A DNA stretch of 8,712 nt from the NCBI GenBank assembly GCA_035249985.1, contig DATFFP010000012.1:1-8712 (forward strand). Reading direction: 5' to 3'. A program made the position numbers and the translations under genes. This stretch comes from JAICNG01 sp035249985 (GTDB taxonomy: Bacteria; Gemmatimonadota; Gemmatimonadetes; Gemmatimonadales; Gemmatimonadaceae). Shown here piece by piece: positions 1 to 6,309 of this stretch (its first letter is position 1; every line of letters starts with the position of its first letter). The notes beneath the pieces are model-generated. The model was not told where the DNA came from and ran no database searches. It was given only the letters and a program-made list of their open reading frames with translations.

Positions 1-854
1 TTCTCCCAGGAGTAGAATCCTTGTCCGCTCTTTTTGCCTAACTTTCCCTCGCTCACGAGGCGACGCAGCAGGGCAGGGGGCTCGTACGTTTCGTCGCCGA
101 GCGTCGCGTGGAGATGCTCGGCAATCGCGAGGCGCACATCGAGGCCGACCACGTCCGTGAGCCGCAGCGGCCCCATGGGATGATTGTATCCCAGCTCCAT
201 GGCGCGGTCGATGTCCTCAGCCGACGCGACGCCTTGCTCGAGCATGCGGATGGCCTCGAGCCCAAGCACGACCCCGAGGCGGCTCGTCGCGAAGCCTGGG
301 CTGTCGCGCACCACGATCGGCGTCTTGCCGAGCGACGTCGCGAATGCCCGTGCCGCGTCTACGACTTTGTCGCTCGTCCGCTCCCCGCGCACGATCTCGA
401 GCAGCTTCATCACCGGGACGGGGTTGAAGAAGTGCAGGCCCACGACGCGCTCCTCGTGACGCAGGCCTTCGGCGATCCGCGTGATCGAGAGCGATGATGT
501 GTTGCTTCCAAGAATCGCGGTCGGGGCCATCGACCGTTCGAGATCCCTGAAGATCGACTGCTTGAGCTCGAGCCGCTCTGGCACCGCCTCGATGACGAGG
601 TCGGCTTCCTGCGCGGCCTCAGGCGCGCTGGCCGCACTCGTCAGGCGTGCCAACCCGGCGTCGCGCGATGCCGGGGTGGCCTTGCCGCGCTCGATAGCCT
701 TGTCGAACGCCTCCTGAATTCGTCGCATGCCGGTCGCGAGCGTCGCCGCATCGGCGTCTGCCAGGCGAACGTCGTAGCCGGCGGCGCACGCCACATAGGC
801 GATACCATGCCCCATCGTGCCTGCACCGATCACGGCGACGCGACGGATCGTCAT
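1..854 (-). CDS. paaH: 3-hydroxyacyl-CoA dehydrogenase, PaaH/Hbd-like (3' end cut by window edge)
   Basis: NAD-dependent oxidation of a 3-hydroxyacyl-CoA to the 3-oxoacyl-CoA, the step before thiolysis; presumably cytoplasmic. I translated 284 codons from the ATG at 854 to the window edge. The Rossmann fingerprint GAGTMGHGIA lies at residues 10-19 and an acidic D33 ends the second strand. By spacing with the human short-chain enzyme, S120, H141 (in GLHFFNP) and E153 match Ser137, His158 and Glu170. The position of Asn208 is S191 (PGFATSR). The C-terminal domain motif NHPMGPLRLTD is present, and the last visible residues (KKSGQGFYSWE) are normally close to the C-terminus of this family of about 280-290 residues, so little is missing. 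Its ATG overlaps the stop of the phosphodiesterase gene (ATGA) and no good Shine-Dalgarno is seen, so coupled translation is likely. The role in the aromatic-acid route is inferred from neighbours; a general beta-oxidation or hydroxybutyryl-CoA role is possible. Confidence 0.9.
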   Translation of the reverse strand, partial: MTIRRVAVIGAGTMGHGIAYVACAAGYDVRLADADAATLATGMRRIQEAFDKAIERGKATPASRDAGLARLTSAASAPEAAQEADLVIEAVPERLELKQSIFRDLERSMAPTAILGSNTSSLSITRIAEGLRHEERVVGLHFFNPVPVMKLLEIVRGERTSDKVVDAARAFATSLGKTPIVVRDSPGFATSRLGVVLGLEAIRMLEQGVASAEDIDRAMELGYNHPMGPLRLTDVVGLDVRLAIAEHLHATLGDETYEPPALLRRLVSEGKLGKKSGQGFYSWE

Positions 855-1558
855 GACGTGCTCGCGAGCGCGGGGCCGATGATCTGAAGCGCGTCGGTGC
901 AGATGCCATCCACACCGATGGACGCGAGGCGTCGAGCATGCTCGGGCTCGTTGACCGTCCACGCGATGACCCGCCCCTTCGCCGCATGAACCGCATCGAC
1001 CAGGACCTCGTCGATCATCGAGCCTTCCTGCCAGTAGTCGCGCGCCCGCGCCGCACGGAGCGCGTTCTCGGGGTCGATCAGGTAGGATGCCGAGAGGATG
1101 CCGGTGGCAATGTCGGGTCGGATGGTGCGCGCGCGGACGACGGCGCGGTGATCGAAGGAATGCACGGCGACGCGCTTCGCGGACGGAGCGCTCACGATCG
1201 TTTCGATCACGGCCTCTTCGATGCCGCGTCCCTTGATCTCGACGTACACTGTGGCTCGAATGCCCATTGCGTCGAGGACAGCCGCAAGTGTCGGTATCGG
1301 TTCATCGACCACGCGAAACGTCGCGAGCTCGGCCGCGGTGAGCTCCGCAATCGGGCGGCCCCTCAGCGCGCTCACGCTCGACTCGGCACGCGGCACGAAA
1401 TCGTGATGCACGACGACGACACCGTCGCGCGTGGCGTGGACGTCGAGCTCCACGGCGTCCGCACCCAAGTCGAGCGCCCGGAGAAACGAGGCTAGCGTAT
1501 TCTCCGGGCGCTCGCGCGGCGCGCCGCGATGGCCGATCAGCTCGGGAGAGCGGCTCAA
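851..1558 (-). CDS. Glycerophosphodiester phosphodiesterase (UgpQ-type, cytoplasmic)
   Basis: Hydrolyses glycerophosphodiesters (deacylated phospholipids) to glycerol-3-phosphate and an alcohol in characterised relatives; a metal-dependent TIM barrel. With the TTG start at 1558 the protein has 235 residues. It carries HRGAPRERPENT (H10, R11, E19, N20), the metal pair in VELDVH (E37, D39), the second catalytic His in VVVVHHD (H52), then YVEIKG, VHSFDHR and the late IAWTVN motif, all typical of the family. No signal peptide is seen, so this is a UgpQ-like rather than periplasmic GlpQ-like form. I chose TTG 1558 because it overlaps the upstream stop as TTGA, mirrors the ATGA junction at the other end, and places HRG at the usual distance from the N-terminus. 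A GTG at 1597 with a good ribosome binding site is a real alternative (248 residues). The place of this enzyme between an oxygenase and a dehydrogenase gene is unexplained. Confidence 0.88.
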   Translation of the reverse strand: MSRSPELIGHRGAPRERPENTLASFLRALDLGADAVELDVHATRDGVVVVHHDFVPRAESSVSALRGRPIAELTAAELATFRVVDEPIPTLAAVLDAMGIRATVYVEIKGRGIEEAVIETIVSAPSAKRVAVHSFDHRAVVRARTIRPDIATGILSASYLIDPENALRAARARDYWQEGSMIDEVLVDAVHAAKGRVIAWTVNEPEHARRLASIGVDGICTDALQIIGPALASTS

Positions 1559-2721
1559 CTCACCGCGTTGCCTCCGGACGGCGGCCCGGCGAGCCACTCC
1601 CGCTCCTTCTCATCCACCTTCTTTTCGAGGATCCAGTCACGCTCCTTGAAGACGTCAGCCAGGAATGCGCGGTCCTGTGCCGTGGGCGTGACGGACGCGA
1701 CGTAATCCTTGTACTTCTCGCGCTCGATCGGCTCGCCGTCCACGGTGAAGGTCTGTCCCTTCCAGATGCCGATCCGCCGATTGAATTTCTCGCTCGGGAT
1801 CTTGAGCTTCAGCTGATCGGCGGGGATGTGCTGGTTCAGTCGCTCGATCAGACCGGATACTTCCTGCCGGTAGAGCTCACGTGCGTGCTCGTTGAGCTTG
1901 CGCTCATCGGCCGGCTGGGCGTTGGTGCGCTCGTCGAACCGCCCCTTCAATCCCCATACGTACGCCCACTGCGCGGACGACGACTGGTCGGTTCCGAACA
2001 GGTCGAACGCGGTGGACACCCACTTGTTCAGGTACCGCTGGATGATGTCGGTGGGGATCCGCCGCGCCTTGATGATGCGCAGCAGCCCGTTGTTCCCGGT
2101 GCCGAGGTGGAAGGACTCCTCCTTGAGCATCGGCTTCATCGAGCGGGACAGCGGCGCGAACGCCGACGTCGAGAGCATCTGCAGCTGATACTTGCCGTCG
2201 CGGTCGATGAACTGCGTATACGCGAAGAAGTCGAGCCAGTTCTCCACCGCTTCATTGAACGACCCGAGCAGGCGCTCGTGCTCGTCGGCCCGACGTTCCA
2301 GGAGCTTCTCGGCTTCCCGTTTCCCTTCGTCGCCGAAGTGCGCGACCAGCAGGTACGACATCTGCCACCCGTGGCGCATTTCTTCCGCCATCACCCGATA
2401 GATCGACAGCAGGTCGTAGTCGGAGGGCGCGTTCTGCAGCAGGCTCCGCTGCTGCTCCACCGATGCGAACTCCGTGTCACCCTGGAAGATGATCAGGTTT
2501 TGCAGCGCATCCCGGATCCGTTGATCGGGGATGTGCATGATCGTCGGCCATTTCCGCTGCCCTTTGTAGTGGCCGAATTCGATCTCCGGGACCTCCAGCT
2601 CACCGAGCTTCACGTCGAACTTGTAGTTCTTGAGCTCGGACACCTGGAGGCCGATGTCGTCCTGCCAGAACTTGAACAGGTCGATCCAGTCATCAAAGTT
2701 GCCAATTTTCGCCATTGCCAT
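1555..2721 (-). CDS. BoxB/PaaA-like di-iron oxygenase (phenylacetic acid catabolic family)
   Basis: Probable di-iron monooxygenase acting on an aromatic acyl-CoA, the family that includes ring-1,2-epoxidase PaaA and benzoyl-CoA 2,3-epoxidase BoxB. In 388 residues I see a ferritin-like ligand pattern: E84 (GDTEFASVEQ), E114-x-x-H117 (EEMRH), acidic D173/D175 (IDRDGK) and E202-x-x-H205 (KEESFH). The stretch from LLERRADE through GSFNE, the IDRDGKYQL segment and APLSRSMKPMLKEE recalls BoxB, as far as I remember that protein, while KEESFH also matches PaaA. The length is between PaaA (about 310) and BoxB (about 470), so I do not assign a symbol. AGGAGG at 2736-2731 lies 9 nt before the ATG at 2721, which decides this start over the ATG at 2715. 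The gene follows the PaaG-like gene by 21 nt, and its stop overlaps the phosphodiesterase start. No reductase or PaaB/PaaC partner is visible. Family confidence is high; substrate is unknown. Confidence 0.85.
   Translation of the reverse strand: MAMAKIGNFDDWIDLFKFWQDDIGLQVSELKNYKFDVKLGELEVPEIEFGHYKGQRKWPTIMHIPDQRIRDALQNLIIFQGDTEFASVEQQRSLLQNAPSDYDLLSIYRVMAEEMRHGWQMSYLLVAHFGDEGKREAEKLLERRADEHERLLGSFNEAVENWLDFFAYTQFIDRDGKYQLQMLSTSAFAPLSRSMKPMLKEESFHLGTGNNGLLRIIKARRIPTDIIQRYLNKWVSTAFDLFGTDQSSSAQWAYVWGLKGRFDERTNAQPADERKLNEHARELYRQEVSGLIERLNQHIPADQLKLKIPSEKFNRRIGIWKGQTFTVDGEPIEREKYKDYVASVTPTAQDRAFLADVFKERDWILEKKVDEKEREWLAGPPSGGNAVS
1603..1608 (-). promoter_or_regulatory. Possible ribosome binding site for a longer phosphodiesterase start
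   Basis: On the minus strand AAGGAG stands 5 nt before a GTG at 1597-1595 that is in frame with the phosphodiesterase. It lies inside the 3' end of the oxygenase gene, where it also encodes Lys-Glu, so the match may be chance. If used, it adds 13 Arg-rich residues (MARRAAVRRQRGE) before the TTG start at 1558. At 1558 the nearest purine-rich site is GGAGG at 1575-1571, 12 nt away. Confidence 0.3.
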
Positions 2722-2742
2722 GAGTCACATCCTCCTGAAGTC

Positions 2743-3537
2743 CTAACGGGCTGCTCCGAATCGTGCCGCGCGCTTCTCACTGAAGGCGCGGATCCCTTCG
2801 CTCGCGTCGCCGCTCTCGAAGCACCGAAGCTGTGCGTCGAGCTCGTAGTCCAGCATTTGAGGCAGTGTTCGGTCGGGCGAGTCATACACCGCGCGCTTCG
2901 CCATCGCGATCGCCAGGCTCGGTTTGCTGGCGAGGGTTCGCGCCCACGCGCGCGTCGCCTCCGCGAGCGACGCGTGCGGCACGACCTTGTTGAACAGGCC
3001 GAGTCGTTCGCACTCGCGCGCGTCGATCATGTCCGCGAACCAGATCAGCTCCAGCGCCCTCGCCGGGCCGACGAGTCGGGGCAGGAAGTACGTACCGCCC
3101 CAGTCGGGATGCAGACCGATGCGATTGAACGTCTGGCCGAGGCTGGCGAGCTCGCTCGCGATGCGAAGATCGCAGGCGAGCGCGAGGTTCGCACCGCCAC
3201 CGGCGGCCACCCCGTTGACGCTCGCGATGACCGGCTTGCGAGAATTTCGGATCGTCATGACGACATGACGCCCGGCATCGACGAGCGCGGCCATCGCGTC
3301 GACGTCGCGCCGCTCCACCAGCTCACCCATGTAGGTGACGTCACCACCGGCGCAGAATCCGCGGCCCGCGCCGGTAATGACAATGACGCGCACGGAATCA
3401 TCCTTCTCGAGGTCGTCGAGCCCTTCCGCGATCTCCTGCCGCATTCGGCCGGCGAACGCATTGAGCTTGTCGGGCCGGTTGAGCGTGAGTGTCCCGATGC
3501 CTTCCGAGCGATCGAGGAGGATCTGCTCGTACGTCAT
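2743..3537 (-). CDS. paaG: PaaG-like enoyl-CoA isomerase/hydratase (crotonase superfamily)
   Basis: Crotonase-fold protein of 264 residues, probably an isomerase. In the Paa pathway PaaG converts the ring epoxide of phenylacetyl-CoA to an oxepin-CoA and also shifts double bonds. Oxyanion-hole segments are FCAGGD (61-66) and NGVAAGGGANLALACD (108-123). The first hydratase glutamate position is not acidic (A116-N117), and the second site reads FNRIGLHPDWGGT with D145, matching the catalytic Asp in the GLIPDCGGT motif of E. coli PaaG. This argues for isomerase rather than hydratase chemistry. The start at ATG 3537 overlaps the thiolase stop (ATGA) and has GGAG 8 nt upstream; a longer reading frame reaching into the thiolase gene is not needed. 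Stop is TAG. The exact substrate is inferred from context only. Confidence 0.87.
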   Translation of the reverse strand: MTYEQILLDRSEGIGTLTLNRPDKLNAFAGRMRQEIAEGLDDLEKDDSVRVIVITGAGRGFCAGGDVTYMGELVERRDVDAMAALVDAGRHVVMTIRNSRKPVIASVNGVAAGGGANLALACDLRIASELASLGQTFNRIGLHPDWGGTYFLPRLVGPARALELIWFADMIDARECERLGLFNKVVPHASLAEATRAWARTLASKPSLAIAMAKRAVYDSPDRTLPQMLDYELDAQLRCFESGDASEGIRAFSEKRAARFGAAR

Positions 3538-4745
3538 GCGACACGCTCCAGCACCGTCGCGATGCCCTGGCCGACCCCGATGCACATCGTCGCCAGCCCG
3601 TAGCGCTTCTCGCGCCTCCGCAGCTCGTGCGCGAGGGTCGCCACAATGCGCGCCCCCGATGCGCCTAACGGATGACCAAGCGCGATGGCGCCGCCGTTGA
3701 CGTTGACGCGGTCCGGGTCGGCGCCGAGCTGGCGGATGCAGGCGATTGCCTGCGACGCGAAGGCTTCGTTGAGCTCGATGAGATCGATGTCATCGATCGT
3801 GAGGCCGGCCCTATCGAGAGCCTTTCGAGTGGCTGGTACGGGCCCGATGCCCATGACGTTCGGCGCCACGCCAGCCACCGCCGTGGCCACGATGCGTGCG
3901 AGCGGCTTGTGGCCGAGGCTGTTCGCCGCGGCCGCCGACATCACGAGCGCGGCGCTGGCCCCGTCGTTGATTCCGCTCGACGAGCCGGCGGTGACGGTCC
4001 CGCCTTCCTTCACGAAGGCCGGCCGCATCCCGCGCAGCGTCTCGAGCGTGGTCTCGGGTCGAGGATGCTCGTCGCGCGCAACGACGGTCGTTCCAGCCTT
4101 GGTGATGACCTCGACGGGAACGAGCTCGTCCCGAAAGCGGTCCTCGTCGAGCGCACGCTTGGTGCGCTGCTGACTCTCGTGCGCGAAGGCGTCCTGCTCC
4201 TCGCGCGTGACCCCATAGCACCGCGCGACCTCCTCCGCTGTTTCGCCCAGCGAGATGGTCCAATCCCTGGGCATCCGCGGATTGACGAAGCGCCACCCGA
4301 TCGTCGTATCCGCCATCGGGGGAACCGTGCGAGGAAACCCGTCTTCAGGCTTGAGCATTACCCACGGCGCGCGTGACATGCTCTCCACGCCGCCGGCGAT
4401 GAAGACCTCGCCTTCTCCGGCGCGAATGGCCTGCGCGGCGCTCGCCAGCGCCTGCAGGCCGGAGCCGCACAGCCGATTCACCGTTTGTCCTGGCACCTCT
4501 ACCGGCAGCCCAGCCAGGAGCAGCGCCATGCGCGCTACGTTGCGCGTATCCTCACCCGCCTGATTCGCGCAGCCGAGAATGACGTCATCGACGCTCGACG
4601 GGTCGAGGCCCGTTCTCTGGATGAGCCCGGCGATCGCGGTCGCGGCAAGATCATCGGGCCGCACGCGCGCGAGCGCGCCGCCGTGGCGACCGATGGGCGT
4701 TCGGACGGCGTCGACAAGGTAGACCTCCGGCAGTCTCGTGGGCAT
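3534..4745 (-). CDS. paaJ: Beta-ketoadipyl-CoA / 3-oxoacyl-CoA thiolase, PcaF/PaaJ type
   Basis: Thiolytic cleavage of beta-ketoadipyl-CoA to succinyl-CoA and acetyl-CoA; PaaJ also cleaves 3-oxo-5,6-dehydrosuberyl-CoA. The 403 residues carry the nucleophile C93 (NRLCGSGLQA), the GGVESMSRAP segment, H358 (GGAIALGHPLGASGAR) and C388 (MCIGVGQG). Closely PcaF/PaaJ-like stretches include GCANQAGEDTRNVARMALLL, TTIGWRF, RDEHPRPETTLE and GIGPVPATRKAL, which separate it from FadA-type and biosynthetic thiolases. Length is normal for the family. The ATG at 4745 begins MPTRLPEVYLVDAVRTPIG; I see no Shine-Dalgarno in the 7 nt between it and the adjoining hairpin (4753-4840). Its stop overlaps the PaaG-like start. 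PcaF and PaaJ cannot be told apart by eye; neighbours favour PaaJ-like use. Confidence 0.92.
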   Translation of the reverse strand: MPTRLPEVYLVDAVRTPIGRHGGALARVRPDDLAATAIAGLIQRTGLDPSSVDDVILGCANQAGEDTRNVARMALLLAGLPVEVPGQTVNRLCGSGLQALASAAQAIRAGEGEVFIAGGVESMSRAPWVMLKPEDGFPRTVPPMADTTIGWRFVNPRMPRDWTISLGETAEEVARCYGVTREEQDAFAHESQQRTKRALDEDRFRDELVPVEVITKAGTTVVARDEHPRPETTLETLRGMRPAFVKEGGTVTAGSSSGINDGASAALVMSAAAANSLGHKPLARIVATAVAGVAPNVMGIGPVPATRKALDRAGLTIDDIDLIELNEAFASQAIACIRQLGADPDRVNVNGGAIALGHPLGASGARIVATLAHELRRREKRYGLATMCIGVGQGIATVLERVA

Positions 4746-4752
4746 GGTCTAG

Positions 4753-4840
4753 GACTGCGTACTGCGTACTGCGTACTGCGAACCAGCCCGCTCGGTTTGG
4801 GAGGGGCTCGTTCGCAGCACGCAGTACGCAGTACGCAGTC
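4753..4840. repeat. Long hairpin of tandem ACTGCGT heptamers (REP/MITE-like palindrome)
   Basis: Left arm 4753-4783 and right arm 4810-4840 are 31 nt each and complementary except for one mismatch (4775 against 4818). The left arm holds four tandem heptamers (ACTGCGT three times, then ACTGCGA, from 4754); the right arm holds three ACGCAGT copies from 4819. After one unpaired step the stem continues as AGCCC (4785-4789) with GGGCT (4804-4808), leaving a short loop region. It fills nearly all of the 95-bp gap between the aldehyde dehydrogenase stop (4841-4843) and the thiolase start. There is no T-tract after the stem on either strand, so it is not a standard intrinsic terminator. It may be a dispersed repeat, an mRNA-stabilising or attenuating structure, or both (inference). 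Confidence 0.9.
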
Positions 4841-6307
4841 TCATGAAAGATCCACCCACACCGATTTGACCTGCATGTACCCCTCGAGCGCGTGGACGCC
4901 GAGGTCGCGGCCGAAGCCCGACTGCTTGAATCCGCCGAACGGAGAAGCCGCGTCGTACATGTTGTACGTGTTGATCCACACCGTTCCCGCGCGGATTTCG
5001 CGCGCGGTGCGAAGTGCCTTCTTGATGTCCCGCGTCCAGATGCCGGCGGCGAGCCCATAGATCGTCGCATTCGCCAGCTCGGCAGCGCCGGACATCCCGT
5101 CGCTGAACGTCATCATCGCCAGCACGGGTCCGAAGATCTCCTCACGCGCGATCGTCATCTCGCGGTCGACGCCCTCGAACACGGTCGGCTGGACGAAATA
5201 GCCTTTGCCGTTGACCGGCGTACGCGCCCCACCGCTCAGCAGCTTTGCACCTTCCGACTTGCCGCTCTCGATGTAGCCGAGCACGCGCTCCATCTGCTTC
5301 TTCGACACGAGCGCGCCGAGCCGGGTCTTCGGGTCGAGTGGATCGCCCGCCACCATCTTCTTCGCGCGCTCCAGAATGCGCGTCCGCATCTCCTCGGCGG
5401 CGCTGTCCTCGACGAGCAAACGCGACCCCGCCGCGCATACCTCACCCTTGCCGTAGAAGATTCCCGTCAGGGCACCGCGGGCCGCGGCGTCGAGGTCGGC
5501 GTCGGCGTAGACGATATTCGGCGACTTGCCGCCGAGCTCGAGCGAGATCTTCTTCACCGTTCCCGCCGCGTCGCGCATGATCTGCTTGCCGACCTCCGTG
5601 CTGCCCGTGAACGCGATCTTGTCCACGTCGGAATGCTTGACGAGCGCGCTACCGGCGGCCGAACCTGGACCGGGAATGCAGTTGAAGGCGCCCGGGGGCA
5701 GTCCCGCCTCGATCGCGAGCTCCGCCATCCTGATGGCGGTGAATGGCGTCAGCTCCGCGGGCTTCAACACAACCGTGTTACCACAGGCGAGCGCGGGCGC
5801 CACCTTCCACGCCGCGAGCGAGATCGGGAAGTTCCACGGCACGATCGCACCCACGACGCCGAGTGGCTCGCGAAGCGTGTAGTTCAGGAAGGGCCCGTCG
5901 ACGGGAATCGTCTCGCCGTGAATCTTGTCCGCCCATCCGCCATAGTACTTGTACGTCGCGGCGGCGAGGCGCACATCGATCATCGACTCGAACACCGGCT
6001 TGCCGTTGTTGAGTGTCTCCAGGCGAGCGAGCTCGTCCTTGTTCTTGAGGATCAGCTCGCCGAGGCGGTACACCGCTTCGCCTCGTTGGCGCGCGCTCAT
6101 CTTCCGCCACTTGTCCGACTCGAACGTCGCGCGGGCGCTGCGAACCGCACGATCGACGTCCTCCTCGCCGGCGGCCGCGACCGAGGCGATGACCTCCTCC
6201 GTCGCGGGGTTGATCACGTCGTGGGTCCGACCCTCCGCGGCGTCGAGCTGCTCACCGTTGATGAACAGCCGCGTGGGAAGGGTCTCGGTCGCGACGCCGG
6301 CGCCCAT
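4841..6307 (-). CDS. NAD(P)-dependent aldehyde dehydrogenase (ALDH superfamily)
   Basis: Oxidises an aldehyde to the carboxylate. At 488 residues it is a full-length classical ALDH: N159 in VPWNFP, K182 in LKPAE, the FTGSTEVGK cofactor loop (233-241), general base E257 in LELGGKSPN, nucleophile C291 in GKGEVCAAGSR, and EEIFGPV near the C-terminal third, ending GGFKQSGFGRDLG and YMQVKSVWVDL. It resembles the betaine/phenylacetaldehyde dehydrogenase branch rather than the ALDH half of PaaZ, and has no fused MaoC-like hydratase domain. In this operon it may oxidise a ring-opened semialdehyde, as PaaZ and BoxD do, or an aldehyde precursor of the aromatic acid; the sequence does not decide. The ATG at 6307 is 2 nt after the hydratase stop, with AGGGG 8 nt upstream. 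The stop is directly followed by the heptamer hairpin. Confidence 0.92.
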   Translation of the reverse strand: MGAGVATETLPTRLFINGEQLDAAEGRTHDVINPATEEVIASVAAAGEEDVDRAVRSARATFESDKWRKMSARQRGEAVYRLGELILKNKDELARLETLNNGKPVFESMIDVRLAAATYKYYGGWADKIHGETIPVDGPFLNYTLREPLGVVGAIVPWNFPISLAAWKVAPALACGNTVVLKPAELTPFTAIRMAELAIEAGLPPGAFNCIPGPGSAAGSALVKHSDVDKIAFTGSTEVGKQIMRDAAGTVKKISLELGGKSPNIVYADADLDAAARGALTGIFYGKGEVCAAGSRLLVEDSAAEEMRTRILERAKKMVAGDPLDPKTRLGALVSKKQMERVLGYIESGKSEGAKLLSGGARTPVNGKGYFVQPTVFEGVDREMTIAREEIFGPVLAMMTFSDGMSGAAELANATIYGLAAGIWTRDIKKALRTAREIRAGTVWINTYNMYDAASPFGGFKQSGFGRDLGVHALEGYMQVKSVWVDLS

Positions 6308-6309
6308 CG

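Noticed and set aside
3538..3585. Longer start for the PaaG-like gene
   Set aside because: The extension overlaps the thiolase gene and adds no family-like sequence; ATG 3537 gives an ATGA overlap and a good Shine-Dalgarno.
1828..3603. 591-codon open frame on the plus strand
   Set aside because: It lies antisense to the oxygenase and the PaaG-like gene. Its His/Arg/Val/Leu-rich sequence is the mirror of their codons and has no recognisable domain; long antisense frames are usual in GC-rich genes.
4753..4840. Intrinsic transcription terminator
   Set aside because: The stem is strong but no T-run follows it on either strand, and the next gene in the same direction begins 8 nt later.
4753..4840. 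CRISPR array
   Set aside because: The repeats are 7-mers in direct tandem within hairpin arms, with no spacers of normal length and no cas genes.
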